NCBI RefSeq assembly: GCF_002014975.1
Contig: NZ_MUXV01000043.1
Span: 1 to 33,287, forward strand
From: Moraxella bovis
Lineage (GTDB): Bacteria; Pseudomonadota; Gammaproteobacteria; Pseudomonadales; Moraxellaceae
Direction of reading: 5' to 3'
DNA: 33,287 bases
Position 1 is the first letter of the stretch, and every line of letters begins with the position of its first letter. The position numbers and the translations under genes were made by a program. Shown here in pieces: positions 1 to 6,800 of the stretch. The notes below the pieces were generated by a model. That model ran no database searches. It saw only the letters and a program-made list of their open reading frames with translations, and was not told the DNA's origin.

Positions 1-47
1 AAAAGCGTTATGCGAAAAGCACCGCACCTTTTGCACCAATCGCCCTA
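1..47. repeat. Right end of an attP hairpin (left copy of the prophage-flanking direct repeat)
   Basis: These 47 bases are identical to 7095-7141. They hold the XerC-like half site TTATGCGAAAA and the outer hairpin arm GCACCAATCGCCC. The stop codon of the zot-like gene (45-47, read on minus) lies inside the repeat. The rest of this attP copy should lie just upstream of the window, so another unit or the host junction is expected there. Confidence 0.8.
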
Positions 48-1244
48 ATTAAATATGGGCTCGGTTTTGGACTTATCAGCAAATATGTACTCGTCTGTAC
101 TTGTTATGCCCCCTTGCACGGCTTGGGGGTTTGTTTGTTGTTGCATATCGTTAACCTGCACAGGCTGATCCTGTGCATCATCATGACTTGAAACAAAACT
201 ATGAGCGGTGCGAGATTTTGGAATTTTTCCAGTCTCTGTTAAAAAATCTTTACACTCTGATAAATCATAAGTCATTAAGTCGCCATGGGCATTATACACA
301 CGGCATTTATTGCCCATTTGTATGACGGCAGATGGGCGGATGTTGTCATCGGTGGTTATCACATCATAATCTGGCGGCAGTCGCTTAACATAGATGCGTC
401 TGGCACGTATGTACTGCTCGTTCTGATCATCTATATAACCCTCTGGTACTTGGGTAGCTGATGGCGTTTGGATGGCTGTAACAGGGCTATCGCTTGTATC
501 GCCCTTTTGCTCTACTGTCTCTTGGTCGGGCTTACTGCCCCAAACGTCATTAACGTAAGAATAGCCAAAATATAAAGCAATAAAAATGGCAGGTATAATA
601 AGCACTGCACACGCTATAGCAACCCTAATCGCCCTTTGGGCTTTTTTATTGACTTGTTTTTTCTTGATGTGGTTAGCCCCATCATCAACAGACTTATAAA
701 GTGGGAATATGTCGGGGTCTAAGGGGTGTTTGAACTCTTCAATGGCGTTGTTTTGCCAATATTTATTCTGTCCGTCTAGGCGGTCTTGTACCTGCGGAAA
801 TACAAAACAATGGGTTTGCTCTTTATCATTATAAGGGTTTGAAAAGTGAAAATGCCTTGTTAATAGCTTTCTGACCGCAGGATGAACAATAGAGCTGTCT
901 TGAGCAACAAAGACAATCGTCTTACCTTGGTGTCTTGCCATGGTTAAGCGTTGGACATCCTCAGATGAATTAATTCTTGAATTAGAATTATTAAAGCGGT
1001 CTATCATGCCCGCCTCATCATAGATAATCACACTGTTATCGGGTGCGTCATTAACCCAGCTAAAAGAGGCATCAACAATATGTAAATTGGGATTATTGAT
1101 TTTAACGCCATCAACATTGACCAGATAGACCTGTAATTCATTCTCCGCCAATATCTCAACAATTTGGCTCATGATAAAATGGCTTTTGCCTGCACCTTGC
1201 AGGCCTGTAATAAGGCTATTACCTGCACCGATAATTCGTATCAT
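45..1244 (-). CDS. zot: Zot-like filamentous phage assembly ATPase (pI family)
   Basis: A 399-residue inner-membrane morphogenesis ATPase that would drive extrusion of phage ssDNA through the envelope. Walker A is GLQGAGKS (residues 14-21) and Walker B is SVIIYDEAG (71-79). The RHQGKTIVFVAQD stretch (about 104-116) is typical of Zot domains. A single membrane segment at about 206-231 separates the N-terminal cytoplasmic ATPase from a 165-residue periplasmic tail, the pI/Zot topology. ATG lies one base after the TAA of the upstream pVI-like gene, so the pair is translationally coupled. It is the last gene of the structural operon. Its stop codon sits in the attP outer arm. Toxin activity is not implied by the family name. 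Confidence 0.9.
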   Translation of the reverse strand: MIRIIGAGNSLITGLQGAGKSHFIMSQIVEILAENELQVYLVNVDGVKINNPNLHIVDASFSWVNDAPDNSVIIYDEAGMIDRFNNSNSRINSSEDVQRLTMARHQGKTIVFVAQDSSIVHPAVRKLLTRHFHFSNPYNDKEQTHCFVFPQVQDRLDGQNKYWQNNAIEEFKHPLDPDIFPLYKSVDDGANHIKKKQVNKKAQRAIRVAIACAVLIIPAIFIALYFGYSYVNDVWGSKPDQETVEQKGDTSDSPVTAIQTPSATQVPEGYIDDQNEQYIRARRIYVKRLPPDYDVITTDDNIRPSAVIQMGNKCRVYNAHGDLMTYDLSECKDFLTETGKIPKSRTAHSFVSSHDDAQDQPVQVNDMQQQTNPQAVQGGITSTDEYIFADKSKTEPIFN

Positions 1245-1245
1245 G

Positions 1246-1545
1246 TTATTTACCTTTTGTTATGAATAATCTTGTGCTTTTAATCGTGAACTTAACAACA
1301 TAAGCACCAATGATAATACTAAAAGCCACGTCAAGCCCTGCGATGCCAAATAATGCTATAACAGCATTACCAAACTGCCCTGTCGTGCCGAAATTGGATA
1401 AATAATTAACAAGTTTGCCAATGTAGTAATTAATCACGGCAAAAGATATGGCAGAGCTTGCCACGCCTAAACCTGCCCCTAATAAGACATTTTTTAGCGA
1501 GCCTTGCAATACCATATCTAAGAGTTTTTTTAATAGTGAACCCAT
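1246..1545 (-). CDS. Small hydrophobic virion protein, pVI-like (DUF2523 type)
   Basis: A 99-residue protein with hydrophobic segments at about 20-45, 58-80 and perhaps more, and a basic C-terminus ending TRLFITKGK. Its position between the adhesin and zot is the gene VI position of filamentous phages, whose product joins the adhesin to the virion end. The start codon overlaps the end of the adhesin gene at 1545, and the stop lies one base before zot, so it sits within a tightly coupled operon. The family assignment rests on size, hydrophobicity and gene order; no catalytic motif is expected. Confidence 0.75.
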   Translation of the reverse strand: MGSLLKKLLDMVLQGSLKNVLLGAGLGVASSAISFAVINYYIGKLVNYLSNFGTTGQFGNAVIALFGIAGLDVAFSIIIGAYVVKFTIKSTRLFITKGK

Positions 1546-2840
1546 TAAAGACCCTGCCCTACAATAGATAAAGCTTTAATATAAGCAAATAAAATAACAA
1601 CGATTTTAAATAATGCAAAAGCTTCGCAGAATTTATCAAGGGGAAATTCTAGTGTTTGAGCACCGGCAACAAAAGGCATGTTAAATGATATCCTTGGATT
1701 TGGCGGGCAAGTCTTAGGCAGAGTAATATAAGACTTTTCGGCAAGCGGTCTAAAATCAATGGTCTTATCTTCATCGATGTCAATTTGTGTATCTGTATCT
1801 TTTTTTGCATCTTGCTTAGTCCATTCTATCCAATCACAAACAGGCTTTGCCCAGCCGCAGAATGCGGGTAGCTCAAAGGGCTTAGCATCCTTATTTTCAG
1901 GCTCACGACCGATAGGGGCTACATCGGGGGGCATTGTTGGGCTGGGGTTATTAGACGGATTTGGGCTAGGCACAGGCTTTGGCTGTGGCTGTGTTTCAGG
2001 GCTTGGGCTTGGGCTTGGGCTTGGACTAGGCACAGGCTTTGGCTGTGGCTGTGTTTCAGGGTTTGGGTTTGGGCTAGGCACTGGCACGGGCTTGGGCTGT
2101 GGCTGTGTTTCTGGGCTTGGGCTTGGGCTAGGCACAGGCTTTGGCTGTGGCTGTGTTTCAGGGCTTGGGCTAGGCTTGGTATCAAGGTCAGGCACAAAAC
2201 AACGCACATGAACACCTACATGATAATCCGATTTGTGAACTCTTGGCTCTCCGTTGACTATTCTTGTTACATCCCAGGGAGCAGTAGTATTTGAGGAATT
2301 GGACCAATCTTTGGGTCTGCTATAACTGCCACCCTCATAAAGTTGTAACGTTTGTTTCTCAATTTGAGCCAATCTCTTGTATGTGTCGGAGTTAGCTGTA
2401 ATGGTATAATCGCCGTAAGCATCTTTACGCTGACGAGACAATGCAGCATATTGAGTTAGTGACAACTTATCGTCGCCAAACCCGACTTCGCATGATATTT
2501 TACGTTTGGGTCTATTGTTATCTGGATCCATGACAAAATCAACAAGCTCACCAATGCCATATATCCCGATACCGATTGCAATATCAGCAGGGCTTGGTTT
2601 TAGTTTGCCAATGTTTTTTTTGACCTTGTCCCATTTTGATGGGGGTTTTGTGGGTGGTATATCAATAGGGGGTAAGCGTTCGCCCGGTGGTGCAGGTGGG
2701 TCAATCATTGGATTGGGTTTTTTTGGTGGAGTGGGAGTAACATCCCCAGGATACGGACTCTCCTGAAATCCATAAGCAAGCGTACTGGCACACAGTGACA
2801 GCATGGCAAGCAGTGTGATGATTGAACGATTATAGTTCAT
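1545..2840 (-). CDS. TspB/pIII-like adsorption protein with proline-rich repeats
   Basis: About 431 residues. An N-terminal signal peptide (TLLAMLSLCASTLAYG) is followed by a proline-rich stretch, a globular part, a long linker with four copies of ETQPQPKPV separated by SP/NP dipeptides, a cysteine-containing segment FCGWAKPVCDWIEW, and a C-terminal hydrophobic anchor ending IKALSIVGQGL. This layout is that of the TspB proteins of neisserial filamentous phages and of pIII, which bind the host pilus or receptor and cap the virion. I take ATG at 2840, because the frame extends upstream only to a TTG at 2846. The start is embedded in the last codons of the 31-codon gene at 2830-2925. Repeat length is likely variable by slippage. 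Confidence 0.82.
   Translation of the reverse strand: MNYNRSIITLLAMLSLCASTLAYGFQESPYPGDVTPTPPKKPNPMIDPPAPPGERLPPIDIPPTKPPSKWDKVKKNIGKLKPSPADIAIGIGIYGIGELVDFVMDPDNNRPKRKISCEVGFGDDKLSLTQYAALSRQRKDAYGDYTITANSDTYKRLAQIEKQTLQLYEGGSYSRPKDWSNSSNTTAPWDVTRIVNGEPRVHKSDYHVGVHVRCFVPDLDTKPSPSPETQPQPKPVPSPSPSPETQPQPKPVPVPSPNPNPETQPQPKPVPSPSPSPSPSPETQPQPKPVPSPNPSNNPSPTMPPDVAPIGREPENKDAKPFELPAFCGWAKPVCDWIEWTKQDAKKDTDTQIDIDEDKTIDFRPLAEKSYITLPKTCPPNPRISFNMPFVAGAQTLEFPLDKFCEAFALFKIVVILFAYIKALSIVGQGL
1971..2174. repeat. Four tandem degenerate repeats inside the adhesin gene
   Basis: Units begin at 1971, 2031, 2079 and 2133 with lengths of about 60, 48, 54 and 42 bp. Each has a conserved core GGCTGTGGCTGTGTTT (encoding TQPQP on the minus strand) followed by a variable number of GGGCTT or GGGTTT hexamers encoding SP or NP dipeptides. 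Length differences are all multiples of six bases, so the frame is kept. This is what replication slippage in a linker would leave. Confidence 0.85.
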
Positions 2841-2925
2841 AGCCAAACAATCCAGCGATAACAGCTATCCACATGAGTAGTGCAGGTATGTAGATGATGA
2901 TAATTCGAAGTATAGTTGCGAGCAT
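2830..2925 (-). CDS. 31-residue hydrophobic protein, possible pVII/pIX-type minor coat
   Basis: Too short for usual gene callers. It starts with ATG at 2925 after a good Shine-Dalgarno (TTAAGGA, about 7-9 bases upstream). The product begins MLATILRIIIIYIPALL and ends GLFGYEL, so it is essentially one membrane helix. Its length equals the 32-33 residues of the Ff minor coat proteins pVII and pIX. The end of the gene contains the start codon of the adhesin gene in another frame (TGGCTATGAACTATAA), a stop/start overlap that suggests coupling. The function is inferred from size, hydrophobicity and place in the structural operon only. Confidence 0.6.
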   Translation of the reverse strand: MLATILRIIIIYIPALLMWIAVIAGLFGYEL

Positions 2926-2934
2926 AAAAAATCC

Positions 2935-3006
2935 TTAATTAAATAAATCTCTAATTGCCAAACAAGTAATTAAAATTATTAGTAGCCACAATAAATCATT
3001 AATCAT
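2935..3006 (-). CDS. 23-residue hydrophobic protein, possible minor coat protein
   Basis: ATG at 3006 lies immediately after the 3' arm of the terminator hairpin, and a possible Shine-Dalgarno (AAAGGGCG) lies inside that arm. The product starts MINDLLWLLIILITCL, a single membrane helix with a short charged tail. It is followed nine bases later by the next tiny gene. A virion end protein of the pVII/pIX class is possible. Evidence is weaker than for the 31-codon neighbour because the ribosome site is poor and may be masked by the hairpin. Confidence 0.4.
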   Translation of the reverse strand: MINDLLWLLIILITCLAIRDLFN

Positions 3007-3069
3007 GATAAAAACGCCCTTTGTAGTCATATGGCGAAACGCCATATTGATACAAAGGGCGTTTTTATC
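3007..3069 (-). terminator. Large bipartite hairpin terminator after the major coat gene
   Basis: A perfect 19-bp stem pairs 3007-3025 with 3051-3069 (GATAAAAACGCCCTTTGTA and its complement). Inside it is a second hairpin ATATGGCG-AAA-CGCCATAT (3029-3036 with 3040-3047). Both ends carry A/T runs, so it can act on either strand. It lies 12 bases downstream of the coat gene, the same place where Ff phages have a strong terminator after gene VIII to give high coat and low adhesin expression. The hairpin head recurs in the satellite at 7364-7428. Confidence 0.8.
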
Positions 3070-3081
3070 GCCTAAATTATC

Positions 3082-3372
3082 TTAAAACGCACCACGAATA
3101 TACTTAAATGCTTTAGCCGTCAGTGCAACAGTTAAAACAGCCATTCCAACAGTTGCAATCGCTGCGATAATCACGGCAAAAGCTTTCATCAGGCTTGATA
3201 CGTCGATGGTTAGTTCAGGGATGCCAGTATTTGCCATGGCAACATTGGCAGTGGCAACAGCAGGGATAACTACCATTGCGGTTTTGGCTTTGGTGTCGCT
3301 AAATGTATCAACAACAAAAGCCTTTGACTTTTGGTAAAAAGTCGGATTATGAGCATACACAGAAGGTCTCAT
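3082..3372 (-). CDS. Major coat protein, pVIII-like
   Basis: A 96-residue precursor. I choose ATG at 3372, not the upstream in-frame ATG at 3438, because AAAAAAAGGAAAAATCACT precedes it. A long leader ends VATANVAMA, giving a likely signal peptidase site before residue 48. The predicted mature chain is about 49 residues: an acidic start (NTGIPELTIDVSSL), one membrane helix (AFAVIIAAIATVGMAVL) and a basic tail (KAFKYIRGAF). This matches the 50-residue Ff pVIII in length and charge pattern. The leader is unusually long, roughly half of the precursor. The gene is followed directly by a strong terminator. Confidence 0.82.
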   Translation of the reverse strand: MRPSVYAHNPTFYQKSKAFVVDTFSDTKAKTAMVVIPAVATANVAMANTGIPELTIDVSSLMKAFAVIIAAIATVGMAVLTVALTAKAFKYIRGAF

Positions 3373-3397
3373 AGTGATTTTTCCTTTTTTTGAGCGT

Positions 3398-3583
3398 TTA
3401 TAGCTGTCTTCGCATGGTGCGAAAACCATAAACGACAAGATTTAACATAAAGGCATAAAAAATTATTATGCCAGCGATTTGGGGCGATATATGCCCCAAA
3501 TTTGTTTGTTGCCATGCAAGGCAATCATTGCCTTGCGGTTGAACGCAAACATATGTTTTGGTATATATTTTTGTATCAGACAT
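3398..3583 (-). CDS. 61-residue single-pass membrane protein of the phage
   Basis: The product starts MSDTKIYTKTYVCVQPQG and has one hydrophobic segment (about 36-53, IAGIIIFYAFMLNLVVYG) and a basic end FRTMRRQL. The two cysteines near residues 13 and 21 precede CLAWQQ. Its start overlaps the stop of the acidic gene upstream (TGATG), which supports coupled translation because no independent Shine-Dalgarno is visible. It sits just before the coat gene, where small membrane or minor virion proteins occur in other filamentous phages. No specific function can be given. Confidence 0.6.
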   Translation of the reverse strand: MSDTKIYTKTYVCVQPQGNDCLAWQQTNLGHISPQIAGIIIFYAFMLNLVVYGFRTMRRQL

Positions 3584-3747
3584 CAGAAAGGCAAATCATC
3601 AAATTCATCTAATTCATCGTCCAAATCATTAGATTCATTTGATGATGATGAACCAAAAAAACCGTCGTCATCAAATAAGTAATCATAATCATCATAAAGA
3701 TAATCTTTGGCTACTGATGAATCCGAATAAGGGTCATAATCGAACAT
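3583..3747 (-). CDS. 54-residue highly acidic phage protein of unknown function
   Basis: ATG at 3747 follows GTAGGTGTAATT, a clear Shine-Dalgarno that overlaps the stop of the gene before. The product begins MFDYDPYSDSSVAKDYLY and ends DDELDEFDDLPF. About one residue in three is Asp or Glu, with tyrosines and phenylalanines between and a run of serines in the middle. Its stop overlaps the next start as TGATG. I do not recognise it. The charge could suit a DNA mimic or a scaffold, but nothing here shows that. Confidence 0.6.
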   Translation of the reverse strand: MFDYDPYSDSSVAKDYLYDDYDYLFDDDGFFGSSSSNESNDLDDELDEFDDLPF

Positions 3748-3755
3748 AATTACAC

Positions 3756-3959
3756 CTACTCATAACTAATGTTATTAACGTCATCATTAATCTTAAGAGC
3801 TAGATTTTCAACAAAATCTTTTAACTGCTTATTGTCAAAGCCCATTTGAACGGCGAAAAGGCTAAATTCACGCTTTAAGACAACATGATTAACGGACGAA
3901 TAAGTGAGCAATAAATGCAATAATTGCAATTCATCATCTGTGTAATGAGATATTGCCAT
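3756..3959 (-). CDS. 67-residue phage hypothetical protein
   Basis: The product starts MAISHYTDDELQLLHLLL and ends KINDDVNNISYE. It appears mainly helical and soluble, with no membrane segment or signal. ATG follows the TAA of a 26-codon gene by two bases, so translation probably depends on re-initiation; no separate ribosome site is visible. It is part of the early/small-protein block between the ssDNA-binding protein and the coat gene. I do not recognise the family. Confidence 0.6.
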   Translation of the reverse strand: MAISHYTDDELQLLHLLLTYSSVNHVVLKREFSLFAVQMGFDNKQLKDFVENLALKINDDVNNISYE

Positions 3960-3961
3960 TT

Positions 3962-4042
3962 TTAGCTAACCAAACTTTTTTCAGCTGATAATACACCTTG
4001 CAATAATTCAATTTGGTGTTCATCGAGGTAGATATTAGGCAT
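3962..4042 (-). CDS. 26-residue phage peptide with strong ribosome site
   Basis: AAAAGGAGCTAACAATG gives a near-ideal Shine-Dalgarno. The product begins MPNIYLDEHQIELLQG and ends AEKSLVS. The gene is two bases from the next start, so it may act as a coupling leader for the 67-codon gene. The same GGAGCTA leader motif precedes two other genes of the operon, which supports real translation. Function unknown. Confidence 0.5.
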   Translation of the reverse strand: MPNIYLDEHQIELLQGVLSAEKSLVS

Positions 4043-4081
4043 TGTTAGCTCCTTTTAATAAAGAATCATGGAATTTGATGA

Positions 4082-4144
4082 TTAACAACCACCAGCATCA
4101 ATAATAACAACTACTGGTACATCGTCTTTGTCTTTATTGGGCAT
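4082..4144 (-). CDS. 20-residue phage peptide with strong ribosome site
   Basis: CATAAGGAGCTAACAATG starts a very short frame encoding MPNKDKDDVPVVVIIDAGGC. The Shine-Dalgarno overlaps the stop of the ssDNA-binding protein gene, and the leader is nearly identical to those at 4042 and 4451. A charged head is followed by a hydrophobic stretch and a C-terminal cysteine. It is too short to assign, and could be a duplicated-leader relic. Confidence 0.35.
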   Translation of the reverse strand: MPNKDKDDVPVVVIIDAGGC

Positions 4145-4154
4145 TGTTAGCTCC

Positions 4155-4451
4155 TTATGCAGTTGTCTTTGGCTTGATGGGTTTAACAGAGTAAATCTCC
4201 ATGACTGGACCATATTTAGTCTGAGATAATTTGTACTCAATTTCGACTTCGTCGGCATTATCAGCACATTGTTCAAGAACAGCTTGAATTTGCTCAATAG
4301 GCATAACACCATTGGCAGGACGCAAAGAATATCGCACAGGCTCAAACATTGTGGTGTTAAAGTAAGTATTCGTTACCGTTTTGCCTTCCACTTCTTTTGT
4401 GGATTTTGACATGGTTGGTAAAATTGTTGCTGTGTTAAACATAACTTTCAT
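4155..4451 (-). CDS. Putative ssDNA-binding protein (gene V-like position)
   Basis: A 98-residue protein beginning MKVMFNTATILPTMSKSTK and ending YSVKPIKPKTTA. A beta-rich pattern with basic ends and aromatic residues is compatible with the small ssDNA-binding proteins that coat phage plus-strands. It lies directly after rep, as gene V does in Ff and rstB does in CTX phage. AAGGAGCTATCATG is a strong start and overlaps the rep stop codon (TAAGGAG). The assignment is from position and size; sequence similarity to a named family was not tested. Confidence 0.6.
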   Translation of the reverse strand: MKVMFNTATILPTMSKSTKEVEGKTVTNTYFNTTMFEPVRYSLRPANGVMPIEQIQAVLEQCADNADEVEIEYKLSQTKYGPVMEIYSVKPIKPKTTA

Positions 4452-4460
4452 GATAGCTCC

Positions 4461-5690
4461 TTAAGCTACTTTTAGGTTAAAATCATCATATTGGCTAACA
4501 GGCTCAATATAATCGGGGGGTAATTGCTCATTAAAATTAATTTCAATTAAGCGAGTAAATGGAATAACTTTGGTATTTTTTTCTTGATGTAGGTTTTGTA
4601 AAAAAGCACGGCTAAAACCGCAGGATATTAGGTTATTGAGATTGTCATAAAATGAGCTTTCCGAATATAACTTCTTTGTTTTAACAAAACCAAATTCTCT
4701 TAAATGAGAATAAAGTCTAAAAGCATTTTTTGCCTTTGTCTCATATCTTTTGCCATTTGTTCCAATCGTGGTTAAATGTTTTTTACATATATCTAAAATC
4801 ATGTCATCATCATAATTTTTAAGCATAATATCTGATCCTTTAATTGCGTTTAAAATGGGGTTAAAGGAGACACCCCACATGTCTTTTAAAAAATTTGGGT
4901 TGGCTTCTTGATGGTCTATTAAGTCGTATAAATTGGTTGGATAGCCGTTTTTTGAGAGATAAGTTTTATGAATGCGAGCTTCAAAGCGTAATAGAGCATT
5001 AGAGAATTTTAGAGCGTCATGCATGGCAACAACAAGATTTTTAGAGCGAATGCACCCAGTATCAGCTTTTTTTTGGTATTTATCGATTTGTGATTTTAAC
5101 TCCTCAAACTTGCCATAGATTTTTGTGGAGACGTAACGGTTACTTTGTGAGTTAAAAGTAATATAATTATCAAATTTGACATGATTGGCTTTTCTGTGCC
5201 CTACTCTAACGTTGGCTAAAAAATCAATCATGGGCTGGACAAGGTTTTGATGGGGCAGACGAGCCGAATAGGTGCAATCAAAGTGCATAACTTCGACATT
5301 ACGAAAGTCTAAGTATTTGCAAAGCTCAGGATAGCTATCAACCACCATTGATAGCATATGCCTTGCACCCTTTCTAATACTCTCAAAGCCATAGACATTA
5401 TGACCCTGCATAAGCTTGTTTGGGCTTGCCTTGATTTCAAGGTTAGGTAAGCAGTTGCGGGCTTCGTGATAAAATTTGACTGCCATATAGCTGTAATCAG
5501 TGCCAACTTCATCATAAGGGGCGTACAAGTCGCCAATTCTGACAGAGCCATCATCACGGCGAGAGACGGAGCGACCATTTAAAATCAAGCCTAAGTCCAT
5601 CATATCGCCTGTAAAAACCCAAGTATCATCGCCATACTCTTTGGAGTACGGCGGTAAGACTGGTATGCGTAGGCGGAGATGGTCAAGCAT
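4461..5690 (-). CDS. Phage replication initiation protein (gene II/X, RstA-like)
   Basis: A 409-residue protein that should nick the plus-strand origin to start rolling-circle replication. Features of the phage X/CRI replication family include LEIKASPNKLMQGHNVYG (about 85-102), a HFDCTYSAR motif (about 136-144), a tyrosine/lysine region RYVSTKIYGKFEEL (about 186-199) and LLRFEARIHKTYL (about 233-245). The gene is transcribed from a good promoter with operator repeats and divergently from the XRE repressor, as rstA is from rstR. No convincing Shine-Dalgarno precedes ATG at 5690, so translation may be weak or the start slightly different. Its stop overlaps the ribosome site of the next gene. 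Confidence 0.85.
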   Translation of the reverse strand: MLDHLRLRIPVLPPYSKEYGDDTWVFTGDMMDLGLILNGRSVSRRDDGSVRIGDLYAPYDEVGTDYSYMAVKFYHEARNCLPNLEIKASPNKLMQGHNVYGFESIRKGARHMLSMVVDSYPELCKYLDFRNVEVMHFDCTYSARLPHQNLVQPMIDFLANVRVGHRKANHVKFDNYITFNSQSNRYVSTKIYGKFEELKSQIDKYQKKADTGCIRSKNLVVAMHDALKFSNALLRFEARIHKTYLSKNGYPTNLYDLIDHQEANPNFLKDMWGVSFNPILNAIKGSDIMLKNYDDDMILDICKKHLTTIGTNGKRYETKAKNAFRLYSHLREFGFVKTKKLYSESSFYDNLNNLISCGFSRAFLQNLHQEKNTKVIPFTRLIEINFNEQLPPDYIEPVSQYDDFNLKVA

Positions 5691-5694
5691 AATA

Positions 5695-5761
5695 TTGAAT
5701 AAATTAAGCAGTTAATTGAATAATAATTCAAAATATTGAAATAGTCAAGCGACAAATTGAA
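5695..5761. promoter_or_regulatory. Operator array: four TTGAA sites every 20-21 bp
   Basis: TTGAA occurs at 5695, 5716, 5736 and 5757, spaced 21, 20 and 21 bp, so all copies face the same side of the helix. The second copy belongs to the palindrome TTGAATAATAATTCAA (5716-5731), which overlaps the rep -10 box. The third forms TTCAAAATATTGAA (5727-5740). This fits cooperative binding by the adjacent XRE repressor, as RstR does on its extended operators. Binding itself is inferred. Confidence 0.65.
5720..5748 (-). promoter_or_regulatory. Sigma-70 promoter of the rep operon
   Basis: On the minus strand TTGACT (5748-5743) is followed after exactly 17 bases by TATTAT (5725-5720). The -10 box lies inside the repressor palindrome at 5716-5731, so repressor binding would block polymerase directly. 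Confidence 0.65.
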
Positions 5762-5803
5762 CTTTTTTATATAAAATAAAAAGAAACCCTACCGGAATAA
5801 AGA

Positions 5804-6130
5804 ATGAGCATTGATAAAAACATACGACAAAGAAGCAAAGAAGTTGGCTTGTCTATGCAAGACTTGGCAGAAATGGCTAAATTGCCAAACAGAACAGTTC
5901 ATTCAATTTGGACTGGTGAGAGCAAAGACCCTAGGATAAGCACAATAAAAAAAATAGCAATCGCTTTGGGGACAACTGTAGACAAACTTATTTTTGATGA
6001 AAATACACAAGGAGACCTAATGGCACTAGTTAGAGAGCTTGAAACCTTAAATCCAGACAAAAGAGAGTATGCAAAAAAAGTTTTAAGAGCCGTTTTAATA
6101 CAAACTAAAAATGAACAGTTGTCAGAGTGA
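5804..6130 (+). CDS. XRE-family phage repressor, RstR-like
   Basis: A 108-residue protein with an N-terminal helix-turn-helix: SMQDLAEMAKLPNRTVHSIW (residues 17-36) is followed by KDPRISTIKKIAIALGTTVDKL, the usual HTH_3 pattern. The C-terminal 40 residues are helical and probably dimerise. It is divergent from rep with a 113-bp region between them holding the operator array, the arrangement of rstR and rstA. It should keep the prophage quiet and give immunity to the same phage. CCGGAATAAAG precedes ATG. Its stop overlaps the next gene. Confidence 0.85.
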   Translation: MSIDKNIRQRSKEVGLSMQDLAEMAKLPNRTVHSIWTGESKDPRISTIKKIAIALGTTVDKLIFDENTQGDLMALVRELETLNPDKREYAKKVLRAVLIQTKNEQLSE

Positions 6131-6600
6131 ATACTATGGTAAAAATGAACAAAACAACCAAGAAATCCATGAAAAAACGCAATGAGGAAGCAAAAAAATT
6201 CTTTCTCAAAGACGAATCAGAACAAATGAGTAAATATGTTTTGGAGGGATTTCTATTTTCGTTTGATGATTTAAATGAAGGGTGTATGGAATATATTGAG
6301 TGGGTGCCAAATGCCCAGTATGCGTTAATAGATATATTTTTTAGTGACTATGTAAATTATGTAGAAAATAGTGGCGAATGGACACAACAGGAGGCAAATA
6401 ACATTGATGAGCTAGATGAATATTTTCATGAAATATTAAGAGGACGCGAAATGTTTAGGTTTAAAAACAAAAAAATTACAACAATCCAAGAAGCCATTAA
6501 GGAATTTAAGAAAATAAATTTCTTTCCCCCAAGCATTGTTATTAAAGATGGCTTAATGCTAAACTTTAGAAATTATTTTGATAATGTTGTATATTTTTAA
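6127..6600 (+). CDS. Hypothetical protein co-transcribed with the repressor
   Basis: Up to 157 residues. The start could be GTG at 6127 (overlapping the repressor stop), ATG at 6136 or ATG at 6145. The N-terminus is lysine-rich (MNKTTKKSMKKRNEEAKKFF), then the protein becomes acidic and aromatic (FSFDDLNEGCMEYIEW), with no signal peptide or membrane segment. It is AT-rich and lies in the cargo position of the phage, coupled to the repressor gene. I do not recognise it. Host-defence, superinfection or repressor-modulating roles are all possible but unsupported by motifs. Confidence 0.7.
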   Translation: MNTMVKMNKTTKKSMKKRNEEAKKFFLKDESEQMSKYVLEGFLFSFDDLNEGCMEYIEWVPNAQYALIDIFFSDYVNYVENSGEWTQQEANNIDELDEYFHEILRGREMFRFKNKKITTIQEAIKEFKKINFFPPSIVIKDGLMLNFRNYFDNVVYF

Positions 6601-6681
6601 AAGTCAATATACTTTACAAAACTTTACTATATAGAAATAACCTTACATAATACTTTCTAACTACCCCTACTTTCGGAGACA

Positions 6682-6706
6682 GGCACACCATTAGATAGGG
6701 TGTGCC
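6682..6706. other. Perfect 8-bp hairpin in the phage intergenic region
   Basis: GGCACACC (6682-6689) pairs with GGTGTGCC (6699-6706) around a nine-base loop. There is no T-run, so it is not a typical terminator. It opens the roughly 375-bp non-coding region between the unknown gene and attP. Stem-loops here may belong to the plus-strand origin or packaging signal. Confidence 0.5.
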
Positions 6707-6733
6707 AGCCCTGCCCTGTTACAAACTTTTCAA

Positions 6734-6791
6734 AAAATCGCCCTTATCGTTTGTCGCTCCATCCGTCGCTTCGCACTCAAAGGGCGATTTT
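6734..6791 (+). terminator. Stem-loop terminator candidate after the repressor operon
   Basis: AAAATCGCCCTT (6734-6745) pairs with AAGGGCGATTTT (6780-6791), a 12-bp stem with a 34-base loop that can form smaller pairs. The stem is GC-centred and ends in a short T-run. It would end transcription of the repressor and downstream gene before the origin/attP block. Confidence 0.45.
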
Positions 6792-6800
6792 GGAAAATGA

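Noticed and set aside
1971..2174. CRISPR-like repeat array
   Set aside because: Repeats are in-frame coding repeats of unequal length without unique spacers or cas genes.
1759..2211. Plus-strand 150-codon glycine-rich open frame
   Set aside because: It is the antisense shadow of the proline-rich repeat in the adhesin gene (GGX opposite proline/serine codons) and has no ribosome site.
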